From NCBI RefSeq assembly GCF_018614055.1, contig NZ_JAGGPB010000001.1:383209-447208 (forward strand): a DNA stretch of 64,000 nucleotides, read 5' to 3'. Under the pieces are notes generated by a model. That model saw nothing but the letters and a program-made list of their open reading frames with translations. It was not told the origin of the DNA and ran no database searches. Below, piece after piece: positions 52,238 to 60,189 of this stretch (position 1 is its first letter; each line of letters opens with the position of its first letter). Source of the DNA: Streptomyces sp. ISL-98. GTDB taxonomy: Bacteria > Actinomycetota > Actinomycetes > Streptomycetales > Streptomycetaceae. Position numbers and translations under genes: made by a program.

Positions 52238-52346
52238 TGCCGCAGACCTTTCTGTCTGCGGCCTGGTCTTCACCCGGGGCACCCCGCCACGGACGGAGGG
52301 TTGCCGGACAGCAAGCCGGGGCCAAAACGCTGTCACTCATGACCTG
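52238..52346 (-). ncRNA. SAM-IV riboswitch
   Basis: On the minus strand the conserved actinobacterial SAM-IV elements occur in order: GGTCATGAGTG (52334-52344), GCCCCGGCTTGCTG, CCGGCAACCCTCC, GGGGTGCCCCGGGTGA and GAAGACCAGG (52262-52271), which closes the first stem with GGTC. A further 8-bp hairpin CCGCAGAC/GTCTGCGG (52240-52261) follows. It lies about 175 bp upstream of the class V aminotransferase gene. The rest of the 52066-52441 gap holds the leader and the trpD terminator. Confidence 0.92.
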
Positions 52347-52373
52347 CCAAGCATCCTGCCACACGATCAAGAA

Positions 52374-52429
52374 GACGCAAGCCGTAGTCCAGCGTTTGAG
52401 ATAAACGGGGCTGGACTACGGCTTGCGTC
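52374..52429 (-). terminator. Terminator after trpD
   Basis: Perfect 20-bp inverted repeat (52374-52393 with 52410-52429) with a 16-nt loop, 12 bp past the trpD stop. It insulates trpD from the downstream SAM-IV leader on the same strand. Confidence 0.9.
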
Positions 52430-52441
52430 GGACAACTGCGC

Positions 52442-53506
52442 TCACTTGTTGCTGGCGGCGACCCATCGTTCGAGCACCCTGCGCGCCGCACCCGAGTCGA
52501 TCGACTCGGCCGCCCTGACGATCCCCGCCGCGAGCTGGTCGTTCAGGGATGCGTCGGCCGGGTCCAGGGCGACGAGCGCCGCCGCCGTGTTGAGCAGCAC
52601 CGCCTCCCGTACCGGCCCGGTCTCACCGGCGAGGAGCCGTCGCGCGACATCCGCGTTGTACGACGCGTCCGCTCCGCGCAGCGCCTCGACCGGCACGATC
52701 TCCAGGCCCACGTCACGCGGGTCGAAGGCCTCTTCCCGGACCGTCCCGTCCCGTACGATCCACACCCGCGAGGTCGCGGTCGTGGTCAGTTCGTCGAGCC
52801 CGTCGTCGCCGCGGAAAACCAGCGAGGAGTTCCCCCGTTCGGCCAGGACACCCGCCACGATGGGGGCCATCCGGGCGTCGGCGACACCGACCGCCTGCGC
52901 TTTGACCTGGGCCGGGTTCGTCAGCGGGCCGAGGATGTTGAACGTCGTCTGCGCGCCCAGCTCCTTGCGTGCCTTCGCGGCGTACCGCAGCGCGGGGTGG
53001 AACTTCACCGCGAAGCAGAAGGTGATGCCCGCTTCCTCCGCGACCTCGGCGACACGCTGCGGCGTCAGCTCCAGGTTGACGCCCAGCTTCTCCAGGACGT
53101 CGGAGGCGCCGCTCGCCGACGAGGCGGCGCGGTTGCCGTGCTTGACGACCTTGGCGCCGGTGCCGGCGACGACGATCGCCGACATGGTCGAGATGTTGAC
53201 CGTCTTGGCCAGGTCGCCGCCCGTACCCACGATGTCGACCGTACGGCCGGGCACCTCAATGGTGTTGGCGTGCGCGTACATCGCCCGTACGAGACCGGAC
53301 ACCTCGTCGACCGTCTCGCCCTTGGCGCGCAGCGCGACCGCGAAGCCGGCGATCTGGGCGTCGGTCGCCTCGCCGCTCATGATGCGGTGCATGGCCCAGG
53401 CGGTGTCGTCCGCCGACAGGTTCTCGCCGCGCAGCAGGGGATTCAGCACACCCGGCCAGGAGCCGGCCGCCACGCTGTCGCCGCCAACCGGGGTCACAAC
53501 GTTCAT
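52442..53506 (-). CDS. trpD: Anthranilate phosphoribosyltransferase
   Basis: 354 aa from ATG 53506. It transfers the phosphoribosyl group of PRPP to anthranilate, the second Trp step. Motifs: [36 protein letters not shown], the PRPP loop [38 protein letters not shown] and [31 protein letters not shown]. It stands alone, away from trpEG (24 kb), as in mycobacteria (Rv2192c next to ctaE). No Trp leader was seen upstream; the 130-bp gap holds the qcrB terminator. Confidence 0.96.
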   Translation of the reverse strand: MNVVTPVGGDSVAAGSWPGVLNPLLRGENLSADDTAWAMHRIMSGEATDAQIAGFAVALRAKGETVDEVSGLVRAMYAHANTIEVPGRTVDIVGTGGDLAKTVNISTMSAIVVAGTGAKVVKHGNRAASSASGASDVLEKLGVNLELTPQRVAEVAEEAGITFCFAVKFHPALRYAAKARKELGAQTTFNILGPLTNPAQVKAQAVGVADARMAPIVAGVLAERGNSSLVFRGDDGLDELTTTATSRVWIVRDGTVREEAFDPRDVGLEIVPVEALRGADASYNADVARRLLAGETGPVREAVLLNTAAALVALDPADASLNDQLAAGIVRAAESIDSGAARRVLERWVAASNK

Positions 53507-53572
53507 GGTCCGCTCCAGGGTCCACAGCCGATAAGGATGCTTCCTACCCTATCCAGCCCCGGGGACAGCGAA

Positions 53573-53601
53573 GAGCCCCGTCCGACGAATGGACGGGGCT
53601 C
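53573..53601 (-). terminator. Terminator after qcrB
   Basis: Perfect 11-bp stem GAGCCCCGTCC / GGACGGGGCTC with a 7-nt loop, 39 bp past the qcrB stop on the minus strand. Confidence 0.85.
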
Positions 53602-53639
53602 CTGCTGTGGCGACCTGTTCAGGTCGGAGACTCGGACGA

Positions 53640-55265
53640 TCAGTGCTGGCCGTGGCCGCTGGTGATCTCCTTGTACTCCTCGGTGGTCGGCTTGGGGACC
53701 TGGTTCCCCTCGCCGAAGTAGCCCTTGCTGAGCTTGGCCCTGAGCTTCTCGCCGCGCGTCACCTTGCGCTCGACACCGTTCTCGTCGACCAGCGGGCCGA
53801 TCTCGTGCGGCTCGTACTGCTCGTGGGCGGTGAGCTTGTGCAGATCGCTCTGGCCGAGCGGCTCGTGGACCTCGACGAACTCACCGTGCGGCAGGCGCTT
53901 GATGATGCCGGACTCACGTCCGTGCAGCACCTTGTCCTTGTCGCGGCGCTGGAGGCCGAGGCAGATCCGCTTGGTGACGATGAAGGCGAGGACCGGTCCG
54001 ACGAAGTAGCTGATCCGGACGAACCAGGTGATCGCGTTGATCGACAGGTTGAAGTGCGTGGCGAAGATGTCGTTTCCGCCACCGAGCAGCATGATCACGT
54101 ACCCGGTGATCCAGGCGACGCCCAGCGCGGTCCTGGTCGGCGCGTTGCGCGGCCGGTCCAGGATGTGGTGCTCGCGCTTGTCGCCGGTGACCCAGGCCTC
54201 GATGAACGGGTAGGCCGCCAGCACGACGAGAACCAGGCCGAAGAGCATCAGCGGGATGAACACGCCCAGGGCGAGCGTGTGGCCCCAGAAGTTGATCTCC
54301 CAGCCGGGCATCACACGGATCAGGCCCTCGGCGAAGCCCATGTACCAGTCGGGCTGGGCGCCGGTGGACACCTGGTCCGGACGGTACGGGCCGAGCGCCC
54401 ACACCGGGTTGATCGTGAACGCCGCCGAGATGATCGCGATGACACCGAAGACCAGGAAGAAGAACCCTCCGGCCTTGGCCATGTAGACCGGCAGCAGCGG
54501 CATGCCGACGACGTTCTTGTTCGTACGGCCCGGACCCGCGAACTGCGTGTGCTTGTGGAAGAACACCAGGATGAGGTGCGCCACCACGAGCCCGAGCATG
54601 ATGCCGGGCAGCAGCAGGATGTGGATGGAGTAGAACCGGGCCACCATGTCGTGGCCGGGGAACTCCCCGCCGAACAGGAACATCGAGATGTACGTGCCGA
54701 CGATCGGCGTCGCCAGGATCGCGCCCTGCGTGAAGCGGACGCCGGTGCCGGAGAGCAGGTCGTCCGGGAGCGAGTAGCCGGTGAAACCGGTGAACATGCC
54801 CAGCACGAACAGCAGGAAGCCGAACAGCCAGTTGATCTCACGCGGCTTGCGGAACGCGCCCGTGAAGAACACGCGCATCATGTGCACGAACATCGCGGCG
54901 AGGAAGATCAGCGCGGCCCAGTGGTGGATCTGCCGGATGAGCAGACCACCGCGGACGTCGAAGCTGATGTCCAGCGTCGAGGCGTACGCCTCGGTCATCC
55001 GGATGCCCTGCATGGGCACGTACGAGCCGTGGTACTCGATCTCGTTCATGCTCGGGTGGAAGAACAGCGTCAGATACACACCCGTGAGGATGATGATGAT
55101 GAAGCTGTAGAGCGCGATCTCACCCAGCATGAAGGACCAGTGGTCCGGGAAGATCTTGCGCATGTTGGACTTGGCGAGGGTGAAGATGCCCAGTCGGCCG
55201 TCCGCCCAGTCGGCGACCCGCTCACCTGCGGGTGCCTTGCGCTTTTCGTCGGTCACGGTGCTCAT
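53640..55265 (-). CDS. qcrB: Cytochrome bc1 complex cytochrome b subunit QcrB
   Basis: 541 aa from ATG 55265, overlapping the qcrA stop. It is the membrane quinol-oxidising core of complex III. Visible hallmarks: FPDHWSFMLGEIALYSFIIIILTGVYL, heme ligands in QIHHWAALIFLAAMFVHMMR and GHDMVARFYSIHILLLPGIMLGLVVAHL, and the Qo-site helix ending PVWALGPYRPDQVSTGAQPDWYMGF with GLIRVMPGWEINFWGH. The C-terminal 120 residues (from about 420) are a soluble actinobacterial extension. It is the last gene of ctaE-qcrC-qcrA-qcrB. Confidence 0.97.
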   Translation of the reverse strand: MSTVTDEKRKAPAGERVADWADGRLGIFTLAKSNMRKIFPDHWSFMLGEIALYSFIIIILTGVYLTLFFHPSMNEIEYHGSYVPMQGIRMTEAYASTLDISFDVRGGLLIRQIHHWAALIFLAAMFVHMMRVFFTGAFRKPREINWLFGFLLFVLGMFTGFTGYSLPDDLLSGTGVRFTQGAILATPIVGTYISMFLFGGEFPGHDMVARFYSIHILLLPGIMLGLVVAHLILVFFHKHTQFAGPGRTNKNVVGMPLLPVYMAKAGGFFFLVFGVIAIISAAFTINPVWALGPYRPDQVSTGAQPDWYMGFAEGLIRVMPGWEINFWGHTLALGVFIPLMLFGLVLVVLAAYPFIEAWVTGDKREHHILDRPRNAPTRTALGVAWITGYVIMLLGGGNDIFATHFNLSINAITWFVRISYFVGPVLAFIVTKRICLGLQRRDKDKVLHGRESGIIKRLPHGEFVEVHEPLGQSDLHKLTAHEQYEPHEIGPLVDENGVERKVTRGEKLRAKLSKGYFGEGNQVPKPTTEEYKEITSGHGQH

Positions 55266-56314
55266 CCGCGCTCCCAGAAACTAGGACCGACGGGCTCTTC
55301 GAAGCCGTTGAGCGCTTCGAGGAATCCCTCGTCATTCACGCCGATCTGCAGCTGCGGAAGGGCGTGACCGGCCGGGCCGAAGATGACGCGGGCACCGTCG
55401 GAGAGGTCAAAAGTGGACTGGTGGCACGGGCAGAGCACGTGATGCGTCTGCTGCTCGTACAGGCTGATCGGGCAGCCGACGTGGGTACAGATCTTCGAGA
55501 ACGCCACGATGCCCTGGTGGGACCACTCGAGCTCGCGCTTGTCCTTGATGTCCTCCGGCTGAAGCCGGACGATCATCAGGGCGGCCTTGGCGATCTCGTT
55601 GTTGAACTCGTGGTTGTCCTCTTCCAGGCCTTCCGGCATGGCGAAGGTCAGCGAACCGACGGCAACGTCCTCGGGACGCAGCGGCTCCATCGTGTTCTGG
55701 TTGATCAGCAGCTTGCCCTTGGCCCACAGCGTCTTGCGGAGCTTGTCCTCGGGCAGCGGACCGAGTTCACGGAGCAGCACCACACCGGAGAGCGGCACCA
55801 TCGCCAGCGCGCCGAACATCGTGGTGCGGATCAGCTTGCGCCGGCCGATGACCGACTCCTCGGCGCCCGCCTTGAAGTCGGCCATGACCTTGGCCCTGAC
55901 CTCGGGCTCGGCCTCGATCGGGTGACGGTCGTCGGCGACCTCGACGTCGGACATCAGGGTGCGGGCCCAGTGGACCGCACCCGCGCCGATGCAGAACAGC
56001 GCGAGACCGAGGGTCAGACCCAGCGAGAGGTTGATCGCGCTGACGTGGCCGAGCGGCCAGACGTACACGATCTTGTCCACCGGGAAGGCCACGAAGGAGG
56101 CGATGAAGCCGACCGTGGACAGCATGGACAGCGTGAACAGGAGTGCCACCGTGCGCTCGGAACGCTTGGCGGCCCGCTCGTCGATGTCCTGGATGCGCGG
56201 CTTGTGGGCCGGCAGCCCCGGGTCGGCGAACGGATCGTCCGCCACTGCTACCGCGGTGTGCGCGGTGCCCTGCTCGCTCGGCAGGTTCTCTTCTGGAATC
56301 TCTTGGCTACTCAT
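55262..56314 (-). CDS. qcrA: Rieske iron-sulfur subunit QcrA
   Basis: 350 aa from ATG 56314, overlapping qcrC's stop. The N-terminus has two Sec-type spans (about 55-78 and 92-118) and a third at 166-181 preceded by a twin-arginine motif RRKLI (158-162), the Sec/Tat dual-insertion layout known for Streptomyces Rieske proteins. The [2Fe-2S] cluster ligands are Cys276-His278 (CTHVGC) and Cys295-His298 (CPCH), with the disulfide Cys281/Cys297. It passes electrons from quinol to QcrC. The stop overlaps the qcrB start. Confidence 0.97.
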   Translation of the reverse strand: MSSQEIPEENLPSEQGTAHTAVAVADDPFADPGLPAHKPRIQDIDERAAKRSERTVALLFTLSMLSTVGFIASFVAFPVDKIVYVWPLGHVSAINLSLGLTLGLALFCIGAGAVHWARTLMSDVEVADDRHPIEAEPEVRAKVMADFKAGAEESVIGRRKLIRTTMFGALAMVPLSGVVLLRELGPLPEDKLRKTLWAKGKLLINQNTMEPLRPEDVAVGSLTFAMPEGLEEDNHEFNNEIAKAALMIVRLQPEDIKDKRELEWSHQGIVAFSKICTHVGCPISLYEQQTHHVLCPCHQSTFDLSDGARVIFGPAGHALPQLQIGVNDEGFLEALNGFEEPVGPSFWERG

Positions 56315-57120
56315 GACTTCTTGGCCTTAGCGGTGTGGGCCGCGACCCAGACGGCAACAGCGATCAGCGAACCCAGACCGAAGATCCAGCCGAACAGGCC
56401 CTCGCTGACGGGGCCGAGGCCACCCAGCGCAAAGCCACCGGGAGTCTCGGTCTCATCGCCGTTCACGGTCTGGATGTACGAGATGATGTCCTTCTTTTCC
56501 TTCTCCGGCAGCGTCGTGTCGGGGAAGGACGGCATGTTCTGCGGGCCGGTCTGCATGGCCTCGTAGAGATGCTTCGGGTCCACGCCTTCGAGGCTCGGGG
56601 CGTACTTGCCGTTTGTCAGGGCACCGCCCTCACCCGTGAAGTTGTGGCACTGGGCGCAGTTGGTACGGAACAGGTCGCCACCCTTGGCGATGTTCGCACC
56701 CTCGGTGTTGTACTGCTCCTCGGTCGGCGTCATCGGGCCGGGGCCGAGCGAAGCGATGTACGCGGCAAGCTGGTCGATCTCTGCCTGCGAGTAGACCTTC
56801 TTCTTCTTCGGCACCTGGGCGCCGGGCTGCTGCGCCGGCATACGGCCGGTGCCGACCTGGAAGTCCACTGCGGCCGAGCCGACGCCCACGAGGGGCGGAC
56901 CGTCGGAACCACCCTGACCGCCGGTGCCGTGGCAGCTGGAGCAGCCGACGGCGTAGAGCTTCTTGCCCTCCTCGATGGCGAGGGACTGGGCGGTTTCATC
57001 GGCCTGCGCCTTGCCCGCGGGCGCGAACGCGGCGTACAGCCCCCCAGTGGCCGCCAGCGCGAGGAGTAGGACGACGACCGCCGCCAGCGGATGGCGTCGT
57101 CGTGCGGAGAGCTTTTTCAC
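56311..57120 (-). CDS. qcrC: Diheme cytochrome c subunit QcrC
   Basis: 269 aa from GTG 57120. An N-terminal span (about 11-33) anchors two tandem cytochrome c domains outside the membrane, with heme motifs CSSCH (60-64) and CAQCH (155-159) and likely axial Met residues (GRMPAQ, QNMPSFPD). A C-terminal span (FGWIFGLGSLIAVAVWVAAH) closes the protein. The fused diheme subunit lets actinobacteria pass electrons straight to cytochrome aa3 oxidase without soluble cytochrome c, forming the bc1-aa3 supercomplex. 67 bp separate it from ctaE upstream. Confidence 0.97.
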   Translation of the reverse strand: MKKLSARRRHPLAAVVVLLLALAATGGLYAAFAPAGKAQADETAQSLAIEEGKKLYAVGCSSCHGTGGQGGSDGPPLVGVGSAAVDFQVGTGRMPAQQPGAQVPKKKKVYSQAEIDQLAAYIASLGPGPMTPTEEQYNTEGANIAKGGDLFRTNCAQCHNFTGEGGALTNGKYAPSLEGVDPKHLYEAMQTGPQNMPSFPDTTLPEKEKKDIISYIQTVNGDETETPGGFALGGLGPVSEGLFGWIFGLGSLIAVAVWVAAHTAKAKKS

Positions 57121-57187
57121 GGATTACCCCGGTGTCAGGATCTTCTGCGTCGATGCTTGCTGGATGTAAGTCGGGTGCGGACCCGAG

Positions 57188-57808
57188 TTACTTGATCATG
57201 TAGATCGTGGCGAAGAGGCCAATCCAGACGACATCGACGAAGTGCCAGTAGTAGGACACGACGATGGCGGCGGTTGCCTGCTCATGGGTGAATCTCTTGG
57301 CCGCGTATGTACGGCCGAGGACCAGCAGGAAGGCGATGAGTCCGCCCGTCACATGCAGTCCGTGGAAGCCGGTGGTCAGGTAGAACACCGAGCCGTACGG
57401 GTCGGACGAGAGCGAAAGGCCCTCGTGCTTGACCAGCTCGGTGTACTCGAAGACCTGGCCTCCGATGAAGATCGCACCCATCACGAACGTGAGAATGAAC
57501 CACGCTCGGAGCTTCTTCACATCGCCCTTCTCCGCGGCGAAGACGCCGAGCTGGCAGGTGAGGGAAGAGAGCACCAGGATCGTGGTGTTCGTCGCCGAGA
57601 ACGGGAAGTTCAGCGTTGACGCCATTTCCTCCCAGTGCTCGGGTCCCGTCACCGATCGCAGGGTGAAGTACATCGCGAAGAGGGCCGCGAAGAACATCAG
57701 CTCGGAACTCAGCCAGATGATGGTTCCGACGCTGGTGAGGTTCGGTCGATTGACCGACGGGTGCGCGTGCCCGGTATCTACTGTCGTTGCTGTCGCCACG
57801 ACCGACAT
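57188..57808 (-). CDS. ctaE: Cytochrome c oxidase subunit III
   Basis: 206 aa from ATG 57808, which lies in the middle of a 21-bp palindrome and has no ribosome site; GTG at codon 4 is an alternative if the message is leaderless. Five spans with typical motifs: [80 protein letters not shown] and [22 protein letters not shown]. It is the first gene of the ctaE-qcrCAB cluster, as in mycobacteria. Confidence 0.95.
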   Translation of the reverse strand: MSVVATATTVDTGHAHPSVNRPNLTSVGTIIWLSSELMFFAALFAMYFTLRSVTGPEHWEEMASTLNFPFSATNTTILVLSSLTCQLGVFAAEKGDVKKLRAWFILTFVMGAIFIGGQVFEYTELVKHEGLSLSSDPYGSVFYLTTGFHGLHVTGGLIAFLLVLGRTYAAKRFTHEQATAAIVVSYYWHFVDVVWIGLFATIYMIK

Positions 57809-57819
57809 TATGTCGGTCG
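57799..57819. promoter_or_regulatory. 21-bp palindrome over the ctaE start codon
   Basis: CGACCGACAT-T-ATGTCGGTCG is a perfect inverted repeat that includes the ctaE ATG. On the minus strand CATAAT at its centre resembles a -10 hexamer. It may be an operator controlling the respiratory cluster, or an RNA hairpin hiding the start. Confidence 0.55.
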
Positions 57820-57986
57820 CTTATCCCGCCCTCACTCCCGGGGGTGCCATTCGGCGCGTCAGTGGTCCGTGTGCTGCTCGAACGGCCCATCGAAGCCCTG
57901 TCCGAACCCCTGCTGACAGGCTGTCGGACGGAGTAGCATCCGCGCATCGGTTCCGGATCCCATGCCCGCGACGTATCGGAGGAACA

Positions 57987-58388
57987 ATGCAGTCGACCGC
58001 CAGGGTCCTGGTGTACAGCGACAACGCGAACACCCGCGAGCAGGTGCGGCTGGCAGCGGGTCGCAGGCCTGCCGCGGACCTGCCGCCGGTCGAGTACGTC
58101 GAGTGCGCGACGCTGCCCGCCGTCCTCACGACGCTGGAAGCGGGCGGCATCGATGTCTGCGTGCTGGACGGCGAGGCCGTACCCGCGGGCGGCATGGGCG
58201 TCTGCCGGCAGATCAAGGACGAGATCTACGACTGCCCGCCCGTGCTGCTGCTGATCGGCCGCCCCCAGGACGCCTGGCTGGCCACCTGGAGCCGTGCGGA
58301 GAGCGCCGTGACCCTCCCGATCGACCCCGTGGAGTTCCCGGACGCGCTGGCCTCTCTGCTGCGCGGCAGGCTCGCCATAGACGCATGA
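57987..58388 (+). CDS. Receiver-like orphan protein
   Basis: 133 aa from ATG 57987 (CGGAGGAAC upstream). The fold reads like a response-regulator receiver (ARVLVYSDNANTREQVRLAAG, GIDVCVLDGEAVPAGGMGVCRQIKDE, PPVLLLIGRPQDAWLATWSRAESAVTLPIDPVEFPDALASLL). Asp61 sits at the phosphorylation position, but the first acidic pair is reduced to SerAsp and the conserved Lys before Pro is replaced (LPIDP), so classical phosphorylation is doubtful. There is no output domain and no kinase nearby. It is divergent from ctaE, 178 bp apart; that gap holds the ctaE palindrome and no other gene. Confidence 0.83.
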   Translation: MQSTARVLVYSDNANTREQVRLAAGRRPAADLPPVEYVECATLPAVLTTLEAGGIDVCVLDGEAVPAGGMGVCRQIKDEIYDCPPVLLLIGRPQDAWLATWSRAESAVTLPIDPVEFPDALASLLRGRLAIDA

Positions 58389-58395
58389 CACCCGC

Positions 58396-58445
58396 GAAGC
58401 CCCGTCAGACCTCCGGCCGCAGCCGCGCCGCGTCGACGGGGCTTC
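58396..58445. terminator. Convergent terminator-like inverted repeat
   Basis: GAAGCCCCGTC (58396-58406) and GACGGGGCTTC (58435-58445) are a perfect 11-bp inverted repeat with a 28-nt loop, spanning the end of the L,D-transpeptidase gene and the gap to the receiver-like gene. Confidence 0.45.
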
Positions 58446-59661
58446 TGCCGTCCGAGGTACCGGCCATCAGGGCGCTGCCCCTGCGCCACTTGTTCCAGGG
58501 CAGGTTCCAGTCGCCGAAGCCGTTGCCGAAGGGGGCCATCGTCTCTCCCTCGCTGTTGACGACCCTGACGATGTCGCCCTGGCGGACGGTGTCGTAGAAC
58601 CACTCGGCGTTGCTCGTGCTCATGCCGGTGCAGCCGTGGCTGACGTTGGCGGCTCCCTGCGAGCCGACCGACCAGGGTGCGGCATGGACGTACTCGCCGC
58701 TCAAGGTGACGCGCGTCGCGTAGTAGACGGGCAGGTCGTACGAGTCCGCCGAGCCCGCCGGGATGCCGATGCTCGTACCGCGCATCCGTACGAAGTACTC
58801 CTTGCCCAGCACGACCTTGACGCCGTTGCGGGTGGAGAAGCCTGGCTTGCCCGTGGTGACCGGAATGGTGTTGATCACCTTGCCGTTGCGCTTCACCGTC
58901 ATCTGGTGCGAACCGGCGTCCGTGATGGCCTCGATCCGGTCGCCGATGCTGATCTCCAAGGGCTTCGCAGGGGCGCCGTAGAGCTTGTTGGCGACCTTGA
59001 TGCCGTCGAGGTTGCTGCGCACCTTGACCGAGGCATTGGCGGGCCAGAAGTCCTTGGGGCGGAAGTGCAGCGTCTTGCTGTCCACCCAGTGCCAGGAGCC
59101 TTCCACTGCGGGACTTGAGCTGACCTTCAGTCCCCGTTCGACGACCGCTCGCGCCGCCGCGCCCTTGACGGGGGCGTTCAGCTTGGCGGTGACGGGCTGA
59201 CCGACGCCGTACTTGCCCGGCTCGGGGCCGAAGGAGACCTTCAAGCCCCTCTTGGCCGGGGCGGTTTCGAAGGTGAGCATGCGCAGGCCGGGTGCGCCGT
59301 CCTCGTCCTCGGTACTGACCTTGACGGTATAGCGCGCTCCTGCGGCCAGCGGGGCGATGCTGTGCCACCAGGCGCCGTCGGCGGAGAGTTCGCCCGCCAC
59401 GTAGCGCCCTGCGGCGTCGGCGGCCGTCACGTCCGTGATCCGGCCGTCCTTGCTCCTGGCGATGATCTCCAGAGGCTTCTCCGGGTTCGCCTTGGCCGTG
59501 CCCGCGGTCCCGTTGAAGGTGATCTGGCTCGCCGCGTCGTACGGCTTCGCCGACAGCGGATGACCGTCCGGCCCGCCGCTGCACGCGGTGGCTCCTGCCG
59601 CGACGGACGCGACCAGCAGGGAGCAGCTCATTACCGTCCGGGATCGAGGTGAGTAGCTCAT
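58405..59661 (-). CDS. Lipoprotein L,D-transpeptidase (Ig-like + YkuD)
   Basis: 418 aa from ATG 59661; GTG 59667 is a near alternative and neither has a clear ribosome site. A signal peptide ends in AAGATACSG, a lipobox-like site. Two Ig-like domains (about 40-250, including KPLEIIARSKDGRITDVTA and GLKVSFGPEPGKYGVGQPVTAKL) precede the YkuD domain with HAAPWSVGSQGAANVSHGCTGMS, whose Cys344 and His342 are catalytic. It makes 3-3 cross-links in peptidoglycan on the outer membrane face. It sits between the two respiratory operons, as in other streptomycetes. Confidence 0.93.
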   Translation of the reverse strand: MSYSPRSRTVMSCSLLVASVAAGATACSGGPDGHPLSAKPYDAASQITFNGTAGTAKANPEKPLEIIARSKDGRITDVTAADAAGRYVAGELSADGAWWHSIAPLAAGARYTVKVSTEDEDGAPGLRMLTFETAPAKRGLKVSFGPEPGKYGVGQPVTAKLNAPVKGAAARAVVERGLKVSSSPAVEGSWHWVDSKTLHFRPKDFWPANASVKVRSNLDGIKVANKLYGAPAKPLEISIGDRIEAITDAGSHQMTVKRNGKVINTIPVTTGKPGFSTRNGVKVVLGKEYFVRMRGTSIGIPAGSADSYDLPVYYATRVTLSGEYVHAAPWSVGSQGAANVSHGCTGMSTSNAEWFYDTVRQGDIVRVVNSEGETMAPFGNGFGDWNLPWNKWRRGSALMAGTSDGRSPVDAARLRPEV

Positions 59662-59712
59662 GATCACACGTTATGAACATTCGTCCGATCCAGCGCGCTC
59701 AGTGACTGCAAA

Positions 59713-59757
59713 AGAGGGACCCGGCCAACCTGACGTGCAGGTGGACCGGGCCCCTCT
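59713..59757 (-). terminator. Terminator after ctaF
   Basis: A 20-bp stem with three mismatches (59713-59732 with 59738-59757) and a 5-nt loop, 34 bp past the ctaF stop on the minus strand. Confidence 0.7.
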
Positions 59758-59790
59758 GGTTACGGCGAATGCCGCTGTGGTGCTTGCGTA

Positions 59791-60189
59791 CTACTGGTTC
59801 TGGTTCTCACCGCGGTAGTACTCGAAGACCCAGCCGAAAAGACCGACCAGGATCAGCGGCATGGAGAAGTACAGCAGCCACCAGCCGAGCGCGACCGCCA
59901 GGAAGGAGAGCGCGCCGCCGATGCCGAGCGAGAGCGGCTGCCAGCTGTGCGGCGAGAAGAAGCCCACCTCACCTGCCTCGTCCGCCACATCGGCCTCGGT
60001 GTTGTCCTGAGCCATGACGTCGGCACGCTTGGCCGTGAAGGCCAGGTAGAAGCCGATCATGATGCTCAGGCCGAAGGCGAGCACAAGTGCCGTGGTTCCG
60101 GCGGGCTCCTTCGACCACAGGCCATAGGTGATCGCCATGGCGAGGATGAAGACGCTCAGCCAGATGAACATCTTGCCTTGGATCTTCAC
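59791..60189 (-). CDS. ctaF: Cytochrome c oxidase subunit IV (actinobacterial)
   Basis: 132 aa from GTG 60189, overlapping the ctaD stop (GTGA). Four spans arranged as two pairs ([40 protein letters not shown], then [38 protein letters not shown]) flank a cytoplasmic acidic loop ([22 protein letters not shown]). This matches CtaF, the actinobacteria-specific fourth subunit of cytochrome aa3. Confidence 0.95.
   Translation of the reverse strand: MKIQGKMFIWLSVFILAMAITYGLWSKEPAGTTALVLAFGLSIMIGFYLAFTAKRADVMAQDNTEADVADEAGEVGFFSPHSWQPLSLGIGGALSFLAVALGWWLLYFSMPLILVGLFGWVFEYYRGENQNQ

Noticed and set aside
53589..55367. A 592-codon plus-strand frame opposite qcrB
   Set aside because: Asp/Glu/His/Arg-rich composition and complete overlap with the unmistakable cytochrome b gene show it is a shadow frame.
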